This document shows positions 8,391 to 15,973 of a stretch of 64,000 nt of DNA, in pieces (the stretch's first letter is position 1; each line of letters starts with the position of its first letter). Both the position numbers and the translations under genes were made by a program. The notes beneath the pieces were generated by a model that did no database searches, was not told the DNA's origin, and was given only the letters and a program-made list of their open reading frames with translations. Where the stretch lies: the NCBI RefSeq assembly GCF_044901685.1, contig NZ_JBJDPS010000004.1, positions 186,001 through 250,000 of the forward strand, in the 5' to 3' direction. This stretch comes from Micromonospora_G sp044901685. GTDB taxonomy: Bacteria > Actinomycetota > Actinomycetes > Mycobacteriales > Micromonosporaceae.

Positions 8391-9323
8391 CATGCAGGAC
8401 GGGCCGCAGCGTCGGGGTGGCGTCAGCCAGCCGTGGCGGCGCAGGACCTGGGCCACCTGGTCGGCGGTCGTGCAGGGCGAGCGGGTGACGTCGGTCCAGC
8501 CGTACCGGAGGGTGGTTTCGCCCTCGGCGGCCGCCGCATTGTCGCGGCGAGCATCCTGCCAGCGTCGCTCGGCCGGATGCGCCGCCCGTCCGTCCAACTC
8601 CACCCGGGTCCGGTAGTCGCGGTAGCTGACATCGTCGTACCACCGCCCGCCGCGCCGGGGACGAACCGCCTGACGCACGCCGGGCGGCAGGCCGTGGGCC
8701 CGCTCGACGTCGCGCAGGTAACGCAGCTCCAGCAGCGAGTGGCAACCGCCCGCGTCGTCGGCGAGCGCGGCGAGCAGTTCCGTACGCCAGCGCATCCTCA
8801 CCCGCCGCCCGATCGCCCGGCGCAGCCGCTCGGTGGTGGTGAGCCGTCGCCCCAACGACCTCGCCAGCCACCCCAGCGCGTCGTCCGGGGTGTGTGCGCG
8901 TTCGGCCAGGTCGAGCACCGTCTCCTCGACCCGGGTCTGGGGCGGCAGTCGACTGGGATGCCGGGCGACCCCGGCCCGGCCGCGCAGGTGCACCCTGATC
9001 CCGGCGACCGGACTGACCCTGCGGTCGGCCGGCACCGTCACCTGGATCGGGGCGATGCACCGGTCGGCCAGCCCCTGCACCTCCGCCGCTGTCTCGTGGC
9101 TGAGCATCGCGCCGTCGCCCGCCCGCAGCACCGCAGCCCAGAGCAGCGCGGTCCGGGACGGAGGACCGGTGAAGGTGGCGAGCACCCGGCCGAAGAGAAA
9201 CCGCCAGCGAGCACCCCGCAGGCGGGCCTCGACCTGCGCTTTGCTCAGCCCGCACGCGTACGCCTGCTGTCGGGTCAGTACGCCGTGCTGCCGCGCGATC
9301 AACTCGTCGAACACGCGGCACAT
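8364..9323 (-). CDS. AbiEi-type N-terminal and DUF559-like nuclease-fold protein
   Basis: A 319-residue protein of two parts. Residues about 5-90 (GVLTRQQAYACGLSKAQVEA, then AVLRAGDGAMLSHETAAEV) resemble the winged-helix AbiEi antitoxin domain. The C-terminal 110 residues (SLLELRYLRDVERAHGLP, RTRVELDG, WQDARRDNAAAAEG, TLRYGWTDVT) resemble the Vsr/PDDEXK-like DUF559 domain, with E and D positions fitting a metal-dependent nuclease. This combination is common in actinomycetes but its role is unknown; phage defence or DNA metabolism are guesses. No AbiEii-type toxin gene is adjacent. ATG 9323 is used; GTG 9314 is possible. The last residues (MIVKSPTAS) are encoded by the repeats above, and the gene is bracketed by 51-bp repeats. 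Confidence 0.7.
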   Translation of the reverse strand: MCRVFDELIARQHGVLTRQQAYACGLSKAQVEARLRGARWRFLFGRVLATFTGPPSRTALLWAAVLRAGDGAMLSHETAAEVQGLADRCIAPIQVTVPADRRVSPVAGIRVHLRGRAGVARHPSRLPPQTRVEETVLDLAERAHTPDDALGWLARSLGRRLTTTERLRRAIGRRVRMRWRTELLAALADDAGGCHSLLELRYLRDVERAHGLPPGVRQAVRPRRGGRWYDDVSYRDYRTRVELDGRAAHPAERRWQDARRDNAAAAEGETTLRYGWTDVTRSPCTTADQVAQVLRRHGWLTPPRRCGPSCMIVKSPTAS

Positions 9324-9405
9324 CCTGTCCGGCCGCCATCACGGCGGCGACGCGCTCCCGCCAGCCTGTGGACGACACGCCGCCTCGTCCACAGGCGGCT
9401 CCTCC

Positions 9406-9456
9406 CATGATCGTGAAGAGTTCGGCTCGCCACAGCCGGCCGAACTCTTCACGATC
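9406..9456. repeat. Right copy of the 51-bp palindrome-bearing repeat
   Basis: Here the hairpin is perfect: 18-bp arms at 9409-9426 and 9439-9456 around a 12-base loop. It sits upstream of the AbiEi-like gene, in the same orientation as the copy at 8280-8330. Confidence 0.88.
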
Positions 9457-9461
9457 ACCAC

Positions 9462-9533
9462 GAGGTTCGCGGTCGTTATGAGGTTCGTGGTCGTTCTGAG
9501 GTTCGCGGTCGTTATGAGGCTCGTGGTCGTTAC
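9462..9533. repeat. Four tandem 18-bp repeats at the 3' end of the GT-C-like gene
   Basis: Units begin at 9462, 9480, 9498 and 9516 with the form GAGGTTCGCGGTCGTTAT and one to three changes. The stop codon of the neighbouring gene (TTA at 9530-9532) lies in the fourth unit, and the first three extend past it. Confidence 0.88.
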
Positions 9534-11380
9534 GAGGTGGGTACGCGCCAGAGCCAGACGTCGCCCACGCGTTCGGGTGGGCCGAGAAGGTCGGTGGCGG
9601 CCTGCCGGAGCGCGTCGACGTGCACCGGGAACTTGGCGCCGTGCACCCGGTCGGCGAGCACCACGATCTCGACCCGCCAGTGCCGCAGGTCGGCCCGGGC
9701 GGCGGCCCGGTCGGCGTCGGTGATCGACGGCACCTCGCCGGTCTCGGCCACCGTCGCCAGCAGCGCGTCGGTGGCCCGGGGCACGGGTCCGATCCGACCC
9801 CGCCCGTCCGGGCCGCCGGGGCCGAGGAAGAAGCCGGACGGGATGGCGAACTCGCCCTGCCGGTGGGCGAGCGCGTACGCCTGCCAGCGTTGTCCGTCCG
9901 GCGTCACGTCGAGGGTGAGCGGCAGCGGGGTGAGTACACCGCCGGGGGAGACGTACTCCCGCCAGTCGCCGGAGGTGATGAAGGTCGGCACCGGTTCCCG
10001 GGCCACGGTGAGCAGACTGACCGGCAGCAGGGGCAGCAGCGCGACGGCGAACCCGAGGGTCCAGCCGATCCGGGCCGGTCGGCGCGGGCTGGTCGCGGCG
10101 AGCTGTTGCACCGTGTACGCCAGCAGCAGCCCGATCACGGGTGCCACCACCAGGGCGAGTCGCGAGGGCAGTGCCGCGTCGAACACCGGCAGCTTGCCGA
10201 GCAGCGCGTACGGCAGCGGAACGTCGATGACGTGCCCGTCGACCTTGATCCTCGGTCCCCAGGAGAGGACGGCGAAGAGACCGGCGGTGACCGCGAGGGC
10301 GCGTACGGTGGCCCGTCGGCCCGGTGCGGCCCGGCGCCAGAGCAGCACCACGCAGGCGACCGCGAGGATCAGTAGCGGCACCCCGAAGAACGAGTTCTCC
10401 TCGGTCGGGTTCGGCGCGAGCGAGCTGTCCAGTCCGGCCACGCCGGCCAGCGAGCGGGCCGGGAACGCGCCGAAGGCGAGGATGTCCTCGGCGTGGATCC
10501 GGGGGTCGAATCCGGTGCCGTGATACCGCTGCGGGCCGAGGAAGTGCAGCCACAACGGGTACGCCAGCAGCACGAACGCCGCCGCCCCGGCGACCCCGAG
10601 TCCGCGCAGGAAGGTGGGGAGCGCGGCTCGTGCCTCGTCCCGCTGGCTCGGCGTCAGGGCCCAGGTGACCAGCCACACCCCGCAGGCCAGGGCGGTGAAG
10701 AAGAGGGCCTCGGCGGCGATCGAGAAGGTCACCGCGACCAGTACGCCGAGCAGCAGACCGTTGCGTACCCAGCGCCCGGGTTCACGCAGTCGCAGCACCC
10801 GCCAGAGCAGCAGTGGGACGAGCCAGCCGGCGGTCCAGTTCAGGTGTGCGTTGGCGTGCGAGACCATGCCCGGCGCGAAGCCGACGAAGAGCCCGCCGAC
10901 CAGTGCCGCCACCCGGTGCCGGACCAGGTGGCGGGAGAGCAGCCAGTACCAGGCCAGGGCGGTCGCGGCCAGGTTGAGCGTGAGCACCACCAGGAAGGTC
11001 GCCGGTGGCCCGACCAGGTACGTCAGCGGTGCGAAGACCACGGCGTACACGGTGATCGAGGTGTTGACCGCGAGGTTGACCCCGTCCGGGACGTTGAGCA
11101 GCGAGGTGAAGAACGGGTCGGTGCCGTGGGTGAGCGCGTGCGCCCCGTACGCCAGCAGCCATTCGAAGAGGGCCTGGTCGCTGGAGTTCACCGTGATGGC
11201 CCGGCCGTTCGGGTCGCGCCAGAGGCCGCTGGTCACCCAGATCGCGAGCAGCACCGCCACGACGAGGGCGAACAGGTCGGCCCGGCGGCCGGAGCGGTCG
11301 CCGGTGGACCCGGCGGGCGGGCGGGGCGGGTCGGATTCCGCCGGTGTCGGCCCGGCGACCAGGGACGAGGAGATCGGCAC
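9530..11380 (-). CDS. Polytopic membrane protein, GT-C glycosyltransferase-like
   Basis: A 616-residue protein with about ten or more hydrophobic helices, starting around residue 38 (LFALVVAVLLAIWVTSGLW). The first outside loop contains NSSDQALFEWLLAYGAHALTHGTDPFF, an acidic loop of the kind found in GT-C glycosyltransferases that use polyprenyl-linked sugars. The C-terminal 150 residues form a soluble domain. I infer membrane-linked glycosyl transfer with low certainty; the donor and acceptor are unknown. GTG at 11380 is the start. It is divergent from the CooC-like ATPase across 121 bases that hold a promoter and candidate operator. Its stop lies in 18-bp tandem repeats. Confidence 0.6.
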   Translation of the reverse strand: MPISSSLVAGPTPAESDPPRPPAGSTGDRSGRRADLFALVVAVLLAIWVTSGLWRDPNGRAITVNSSDQALFEWLLAYGAHALTHGTDPFFTSLLNVPDGVNLAVNTSITVYAVVFAPLTYLVGPPATFLVVLTLNLAATALAWYWLLSRHLVRHRVAALVGGLFVGFAPGMVSHANAHLNWTAGWLVPLLLWRVLRLREPGRWVRNGLLLGVLVAVTFSIAAEALFFTALACGVWLVTWALTPSQRDEARAALPTFLRGLGVAGAAAFVLLAYPLWLHFLGPQRYHGTGFDPRIHAEDILAFGAFPARSLAGVAGLDSSLAPNPTEENSFFGVPLLILAVACVVLLWRRAAPGRRATVRALAVTAGLFAVLSWGPRIKVDGHVIDVPLPYALLGKLPVFDAALPSRLALVVAPVIGLLLAYTVQQLAATSPRRPARIGWTLGFAVALLPLLPVSLLTVAREPVPTFITSGDWREYVSPGGVLTPLPLTLDVTPDGQRWQAYALAHRQGEFAIPSGFFLGPGGPDGRGRIGPVPRATDALLATVAETGEVPSITDADRAAARADLRHWRVEIVVLADRVHGAKFPVHVDALRQAATDLLGPPERVGDVWLWRVPTS

Positions 11381-11430
11381 CCGCCGGACGTTACCAATTT
11401 TCGTCCGACACGCCCGTGTGCAGCCTAGCC

Positions 11431-11459
11431 TTGACGTAGTTACTGAAAATGACTATCAA
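11431..11459 (+). promoter_or_regulatory. Promoter with overlapping Zur-like operator for the CooC-like ATPase
   Basis: A -35 element TTGACG (11431-11436) and a -10 element TATCAA (11454-11459) are 17 bases apart. Across the spacer and -10 lies TGAAAATGACTATCA (11444-11458), matching 13 of 15 positions of the actinobacterial Zur box TGAAAATGATTTTCA as I recall it. That placement would let a Fur-family repressor block the promoter. Zinc control of the downstream pair is a hypothesis. Confidence 0.5.
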
Positions 11460-11501
11460 TTCAATTGACAACCGGTTCGGGTACGGGAAGGGCAGCAAAT
11501 C

Positions 11502-12548
11502 GTGAAAATCTCTTTTGTCGGCAAGGGCGGCAGTGGCAAGACCACCCTCGCCGCCCTCTTCGCCCGGCACCTCGCCGGCACGACGGCGCCGCTGCTCGCC
11601 GACGCGACGGCGCCCTTGCCCGTCGGTATGCCGGCGCCGCTGCTCGCCGGTACGACGGCGCCGCTGCTCGCCATCGACGCGGACATCAACCAGCACCTCG
11701 CCGCCGCGCTCGGCGCGAGCGAGCACGAGGCCGTCCTGCTGCCCGCCCTCGGTGACCATCTCGGCGAGATCAAGGAATACCTGCGCGGCGACAACCCGCT
11801 CATCTCCTCGGCCGCCGCGATGGTCAAGACCACCCCGCCCGGCCGGGGATCGCGGCTGCTCGGGGTCGGCGGCGCGAACCCGCTCTACGACAGCCTGGTC
11901 CGCGAGGTCGGCGGGATCCGGCTGGCGGTGACCGGGCCGTTCGCCACCGAGGATCTCGGCGTCGCCTGCTACCACTCGAAGGTCGGCGCGGTGGAACTGC
12001 TGCTCAACCACCTGGTCGACGGTCCCGGCGAGTACGTCGTGGTGGACATGACCGCCGGCGCCGACTCGTTCGCCTCCGGCCTGTTCACCCGCTTCGACAC
12101 CACCTTCCTGGTCTGCGAGCCGACCCTGCGCAGCATCGGCGTCTACCGCCAGTACGTCGGCCACGCCCGCGAGTACGGCGTGCGCGTACACGTGGTCGGC
12201 AACAAGGTCGACGACGCCTCCGACGTGGACTTCCTCACCGAGCACGTGGGGGAGGACCTGCTCACCTGGATCGGCCGGTCGTCGTACGTCAAAGCCGCCG
12301 AACGGGGCACCCCGCAGCCGATCACCGCCCTGGAGCCGGCCAACCGTGACGCGCTCGACCTGATGCGCGGCGCCGTCGACTCCGGAACCAAGGACTGGGC
12401 CACGTACACCCGGCAGGCGGTCGAGTTCCACCTGCGCAACGCGACCGCCTGGGCCAACGACCGGGTCGGCGAGGACCTCGCCGGCCAGGTCGACCCGGAC
12501 TTCGTACTCGGCCCGACCGCGGTTGACCTCGCCGGTCGGGCGGGATAG
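11502..12548 (+). CDS. CooC-like MinD/ParA-family P-loop ATPase with an internal repeat insertion
   Basis: The protein begins MKISFVGKGGSGKTTLAALF, a deviant Walker A motif of the MinD/CooC class, and has the second metal/nucleotide motif in AIDADINQHLA plus a Walker-B-like YVVVDMTAG. CooC-type ATPases help insert metals such as nickel into enzymes. Between the P-loop helix and AIDAD the protein has about three extra eight-residue units (LAGTTAPL type) not expected in the family. It has 348 residues. The start is at ATG, GTG-free, with GGGAAGGGC upstream. It is followed 53 bases on by a small partner gene, and a Zur-like box overlaps the promoter, so a zinc-linked metallochaperone role is possible but unproven. 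Confidence 0.75.
   Translation: MKISFVGKGGSGKTTLAALFARHLAGTTAPLLADATAPLPVGMPAPLLAGTTAPLLAIDADINQHLAAALGASEHEAVLLPALGDHLGEIKEYLRGDNPLISSAAAMVKTTPPGRGSRLLGVGGANPLYDSLVREVGGIRLAVTGPFATEDLGVACYHSKVGAVELLLNHLVDGPGEYVVVDMTAGADSFASGLFTRFDTTFLVCEPTLRSIGVYRQYVGHAREYGVRVHVVGNKVDDASDVDFLTEHVGEDLLTWIGRSSYVKAAERGTPQPITALEPANRDALDLMRGAVDSGTKDWATYTRQAVEFHLRNATAWANDRVGEDLAGQVDPDFVLGPTAVDLAGRAG
11571..11672 (+). repeat. 24-bp in-frame tandem repeats inside the CooC-like ATPase gene
   Basis: Units of 24 bases begin near 11592, 11616 and 11640, with a partial unit before and after. They encode LADATAPL, PVGMPAPL and LAGTTAPL. Changes between units keep the reading frame. Confidence 0.85.
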
Positions 12549-12601
12549 CGATCCCGTACCGCCAGAACACGATCCGTACAGCCCGTACAGAAGGAGAGAA
12601 C

Positions 12602-12994
12602 ATGTCCCTCGAGGTTTCCGCCGCGCTGCTGGAGCGGGCCGAGGCCGGTCAGGTCGACGACGCCGAGTTCGTCGACTGTGTCCGGACGTCACTGCCGTAC
12701 GCCTGGACCGTCGTCTCCGACGTTGCCGCCCGTTCGGCGCAGACCGGCGCCGAGTTCGCCGACCACGCGGTGCCGCCGCCGAGCGAGGCCGAGCGCGGGC
12801 AACTGCTGCGCGCGCTGGCCAGCGACGCCATCCGGGGTGGGCTGGAGCGCCACTTCGGGGTCAAACTGGCCTTCCAGAACTGCCACCGGGTCGCGGCGTT
12901 CAAGCTCGGCGCGGTCGGTGGCGAGACGTACCAGCGGTTCATCTCGCCGACCGCCCAGGTCCGCAACCAGTCCCCCGACCTCCGCGACTGCTGA
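12602..12994 (+). CDS. SCO5389-like small conserved protein
   Basis: A 130-residue soluble protein beginning MSLEVSAALLERAEAGQVDDAEFV, with a conserved C-terminal half (GQLLRALASDAIRGGLERHFG, LAFQNCHRVAAF, NQSPDLRDC). From memory it matches the family named after Streptomyces SCO5389, whose function is unknown. Two Cys residues and the NCH motif could bind a metal, but no fold is assigned. It has a good site, AAGGAGAG, before ATG 12602, and probably forms an operon with the CooC-like ATPase upstream. Its stop codon touches palindrome copy 2. Confidence 0.75.
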   Translation: MSLEVSAALLERAEAGQVDDAEFVDCVRTSLPYAWTVVSDVAARSAQTGAEFADHAVPPPSEAERGQLLRALASDAIRGGLERHFGVKLAFQNCHRVAAFKLGAVGGETYQRFISPTAQVRNQSPDLRDC

Positions 12995-13053
12995 GGTGTA
13001 AGGAAGGGCCCCTTGTTAACGCATAGCGTTAACAAGGGGCCCTTCCTTACACC
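12995..13053. repeat. Dispersed palindrome, copy 2 (28-bp perfect arms)
   Basis: Arms 12995-13022 and 13026-13053 around ATA. The left arm begins at the base after the TGA stop of the small gene. The next gene, a secreted esterase, is on the same strand, so this is the only copy not between convergent genes. Confidence 0.9.
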
Positions 13054-13176
13054 CGGGCACATGGTGGGGCGGGTGAATGTGTGAGCGGCAGCCATGTCAT
13101 GACGTCGTGATGTGGACGTAACGTCTCGGCAACTCGGGGGTGACTCAGTTCACAATTCGTAGTCAGGAGACCGCCC

Positions 13177-14634
13177 GTGCGCCGCCGCCCACCCGCACTA
13201 CTCACCCGGATCGCCCGCGCCGCAGCCGTACCCGTGCTCGTCGCCGCGGCGGTCCTCACCGGTGCCGCTCCCGCCCAGGCCGCCAGCCTCACCCAGGTCA
13301 CCGGCTTCGGCAGCAACCCCGGCAACCTGAGCATGTACGCCTACCGTCCGGACGGCCTGCCGTCGAACGCGCCCCTGGTGGTCGCGCTGCACGGGTGCAC
13401 CCAGGACGCGAACGGCTACTACACCAACTCCGGTTGGAAGAAGTTCGCCGACCAGTGGAAGTTCACCGTGGTCTTCCCGCAGACCAGTGCCGCCAACGGG
13501 GCCAACGCCTGCTTCAACTGGTTCCTGCCCGGCGACACCAGCCGGGGCCAGGGCGAGCCGGCCTCGATCAAGCAAATGATCGACTACTCGGTGGCGAACT
13601 ACGGGTCCAACCCCGCCCGGGTCTTTGTCACCGGGCTCTCCGCCGGTGGTGCGATGAGCGCGGCCATGCTCGCCACCTATCCCGACGTCTTCGCCGCCGG
13701 CTCGGTGGTGGCCGGGCTGCCGTACCGCTGCGCCACCTCCCAGACCAACGCGTACACCTGCATGTACTCCGCGGTCAGCAAGACCCCGCAGCAGTGGGGG
13801 GACCTGGTCCGCGCCGGCCACTCCGGCTACACCGGCCCGCGTCCCCGGGTGGCGATCTGGCACGGCAGTTCGGATGCGGTCGTGGTGCCGGCGAACGGCA
13901 CCGAACTGCGTGACCAGTTCACCAACGTCGCCGGGGTCTCCCAGACCCCGACCAGCACCTCGTCGCTGCCGGCCGGAACCAGCCTCGAGGTGTACGGCAA
14001 CGACGCCGTCCGGCTCTACCGGGTCGCCAACATGGGTCACGGCACCCCGGTCGATCCGGGCACCGGCGCCGACCAGTGCGGCACCGCCGCCGCGTTCTTC
14101 CTGGACACCATCTGCTCGGCGTACCGCGACGCGCTCTTCTTCGGCCTGGACGGCGGCTCCTCGGGACCGGGCAACCCCGGCGAACCGGGTGCCCCGGCCA
14201 CCCCGGGCGGCCTGGCGGTCAGCGGCACCACGGAGACCTCGGTCTCGCTGAGCTGGGGCGCGTCGAGCGGTGCGAGCGGCTACCACGTCTACCGCAACGG
14301 CACCCGGGTCACCTCGGCGGCGCTCGGCAGCACCGGCTTCACCGACTCCGGCCTCACCGCCGGGACCACCTACGCGTACGCGGTCAGCGCGGTGAACGCC
14401 GCCGGCACCGAGAGCGCCCGCTCCGCCACCGTCTCCGCCACCACCACCGGCGGTGGTACGCCCCCGGTCTGCGTCACCGCGACCAACTACGCGCACGTGC
14501 AGGCCGGTCGGGCCTACCAGTCCGGCGGCTACGCCTATGCCAACGGCTCCGGCCAGCGGATGGGCCTCTACAACACCTTCTACACCTCGGCACTGAAGCA
14601 GACCGGCCCGAACTACTGGGTGATCGGCTGCTGA
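13177..14634 (+). CDS. Secreted PHB-depolymerase-type esterase with FN3 domain
   Basis: An extracellular alpha/beta-hydrolase of the LpqC/PHB depolymerase family. A Sec signal peptide ends at APAQA-AS near residue 33. The nucleophile motif is GLSAGGAMSAAM at about 150, the oxyanion-hole region is VVALHGCTQDANGYY, and His is in MGHGTPVDPG. A fibronectin type III domain follows at about 345-430 (TPGGLAVSGTTETSVSLSW), and a short C-terminal NYAHVQAGRAYQSGGYAYANG module resembles those on secreted PHB and polysaccharide enzymes. The likely substrates are short-chain polyesters or acetyl/feruloyl esters. GTG 13177 follows AGGAGA. The gene ends at a strong hairpin terminator. Confidence 0.85.
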   Translation: MRRRPPALLTRIARAAAVPVLVAAAVLTGAAPAQAASLTQVTGFGSNPGNLSMYAYRPDGLPSNAPLVVALHGCTQDANGYYTNSGWKKFADQWKFTVVFPQTSAANGANACFNWFLPGDTSRGQGEPASIKQMIDYSVANYGSNPARVFVTGLSAGGAMSAAMLATYPDVFAAGSVVAGLPYRCATSQTNAYTCMYSAVSKTPQQWGDLVRAGHSGYTGPRPRVAIWHGSSDAVVVPANGTELRDQFTNVAGVSQTPTSTSSLPAGTSLEVYGNDAVRLYRVANMGHGTPVDPGTGADQCGTAAAFFLDTICSAYRDALFFGLDGGSSGPGNPGEPGAPATPGGLAVSGTTETSVSLSWGASSGASGYHVYRNGTRVTSAALGSTGFTDSGLTAGTTYAYAVSAVNAAGTESARSATVSATTTGGGTPPVCVTATNYAHVQAGRAYQSGGYAYANGSGQRMGLYNTFYTSALKQTGPNYWVIGC

Positions 14635-14778
14635 ACCCGCCACCGATCGGGCGGCCCACCTCCGGTCGAGCCCGCCACCGGGTCGGGCGGCCCACCCCCG
14701 GCCGAGCCCGCCGTTGAAACGGTCGACACCCCGGCCGAGCGCATCGTCGGCACCGGCCGATCGACCCCCGATCACGAC

Positions 14779-14816
14779 GGACCCCCTGCCAGCCGGAAGG
14801 CGACGGCAGGGGGTCC
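14779..14816 (+). terminator. Hairpin terminator after the esterase gene
   Basis: GGACCCCCTGCC (14779-14790) pairs fully with GGCAGGGGGTCC (14805-14816) and is followed by GCTTTGT. The gene-free stretch 14635-14928 also holds a roughly 30-base near-repeat of GGGCGGCCCACC at 14649 and 14689, and no gene. Confidence 0.75.
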
Positions 14817-14835
14817 GCTTTGTCCGAGGGGCAGG

Positions 14836-14958
14836 GTGGTGCGGGGTCAGTCGTCGAGCACGATTCGAGGAGCGGCGTGGTGCGGGGTCAGTCGTCGAGC
14901 GCGATCCGAGGAGCGGGGTGGTGCGGGGTCAGCCGTCGAGCGCGACCCGCAGCGCGGA
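14836..14958. repeat. 41-bp tandem repeats over the 3' end of the epimerase gene
   Basis: Copies start at 14836, 14877 and 14918 with GTGGTGCGGGGTCAG. The third copy includes the true stop (TCA at 14929-14931) and the last codons of the TIGR01777 gene; the other two carry the same stop and degraded copies of its end, so the gene's tail seems to have been duplicated downstream. Confidence 0.85.
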
Positions 14959-15828
14959 GCGCAGGTCGGGGTGCTGGTAGCTGAAGCCGGCCTCGGGCAG
15001 CACCCCGGGCAGCACCCGGGCGCTGGTCAGCGCCTCGGTGGCCAGCCCGCCGAGCAGGATCCGCAGGGCGAAGGCGGGAACCGGCATCACCGCGGGCCGG
15101 TGCAGCGCCCGGCCGAGTTCCCGGGTGAACTCGGCGTTGGTCACCGGGGCCGGAGCGACCACGTTGACCGATCCGGCGAGGTCGTCACGGACCAGCAGGA
15201 ACTCCGCCGCCGCGAGCCAGTCGGCGAGCGAGATCCAGGGCATCCACTGCCGACCGCCGGCCAGCGGGCCGCCGATGCCGAGCCGGAACGGCAACAGTTG
15301 CGGCTTGAGGAACCCGGCCTCGCGGTCCAGTGCGTATCCGGTACGGAGCCGGACCACGCGTACGCCGGCATCCTCGGCCGGGCCGGTGGCCGCCTCCCAG
15401 ACCCGGCACATGTCGGCGAGAAAGCCCTCGCCGGCCGGTGTCTCCTCGGTGACCGGGCGGTCGCCGGTGTCGCCGTACCAGCCGATCGCGGAGGCGTTGA
15501 GCAGCACCTTCGGTCGGTCGGCCGCCGGCAGTCCGGCGATCGTCCGGGCCAGGGTACGGGTGGTGTCCACCCGGCTGGTCCGCAACAACTCGCGGTACCG
15601 GTCGTTCCACCGGCGGTCGCCGACACCGGCACCGGCCAGGTTGACCACCGCGTCGGCGTTGGCCACCACCGCCGGGTCGAGTTCTCCGGCCGACGGATTC
15701 CATCGCACCTGGGCGGCGCCGGGCGCCGGTCGGCGTACCAGTTGGACGACCTCGTGGCCCTCGGCCCGCAGCCGGTCGACGAGTCGGCTGCCGAGGAAGC
15801 CGGACACGCCGGCGGCCAGGATCCGCAT
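14929..15828 (-). CDS. TIGR01777-type NAD(P)-binding epimerase (SDR39U1-like)
   Basis: An extended short-chain dehydrogenase of 299 residues. The N-terminal motif is AAGVSGFLGSRLVDRL; NLAGAGVGDRRW, SAIGWYGDTGDRPVTE and GFLADMCRVWE are hallmarks of the TIGR01777/YfcH/SulA-related family. The active-site Tyr is in WYG. C-terminal DUF1731-type residues are seen in ALRILLGGLATEALTSARVLP. Physiological substrates are unknown. ATG 15828 is chosen, since in-frame sequence upstream is Cys/Arg-rich and repetitive. The gene lies downstream of sucB on the same strand, after a hairpin. Confidence 0.88.
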   Translation of the reverse strand: MRILAAGVSGFLGSRLVDRLRAEGHEVVQLVRRPAPGAAQVRWNPSAGELDPAVVANADAVVNLAGAGVGDRRWNDRYRELLRTSRVDTTRTLARTIAGLPAADRPKVLLNASAIGWYGDTGDRPVTEETPAGEGFLADMCRVWEAATGPAEDAGVRVVRLRTGYALDREAGFLKPQLLPFRLGIGGPLAGGRQWMPWISLADWLAAAEFLLVRDDLAGSVNVVAPAPVTNAEFTRELGRALHRPAVMPVPAFALRILLGGLATEALTSARVLPGVLPEAGFSYQHPDLRSALRVALDG

Positions 15829-15923
15829 GCGTCCATCCTGGCAGAGGGCAAAACGACGGGGACCCCGAGCCCGGCAGAGCGCGAGACAGCGAAGGTCGTG
15901 GGTGCGGCAGGGTGCAAGACGAC

Positions 15924-15955
15924 GGGGACCGCGAGGCGTCCGCCCCACGGTCCCC
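15924..15955 (-). terminator. Hairpin after sucB
   Basis: GGGGACCG (15924-15931) pairs with CGGTCCCC (15948-15955) just past the sucB stop. The preceding bases 15840-15923 include two diverged copies of a GACGGGGACC segment. Confidence 0.5.
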
Positions 15956-15973
15956 GGTTGCCGATCGAGCCGG

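Noticed and set aside
8344..9408. Alternative minus-strand frame over the AbiEi-like gene
   Set aside because: The frame ending at 8364 carries the AbiEi and DUF559 motifs; this one is Arg/Ala-rich only.
9339..10676. Frame overlapping the GT-C-like gene
   Set aside because: Charged Arg/Pro-rich translation with no helices, while the main frame has clear membrane helices.
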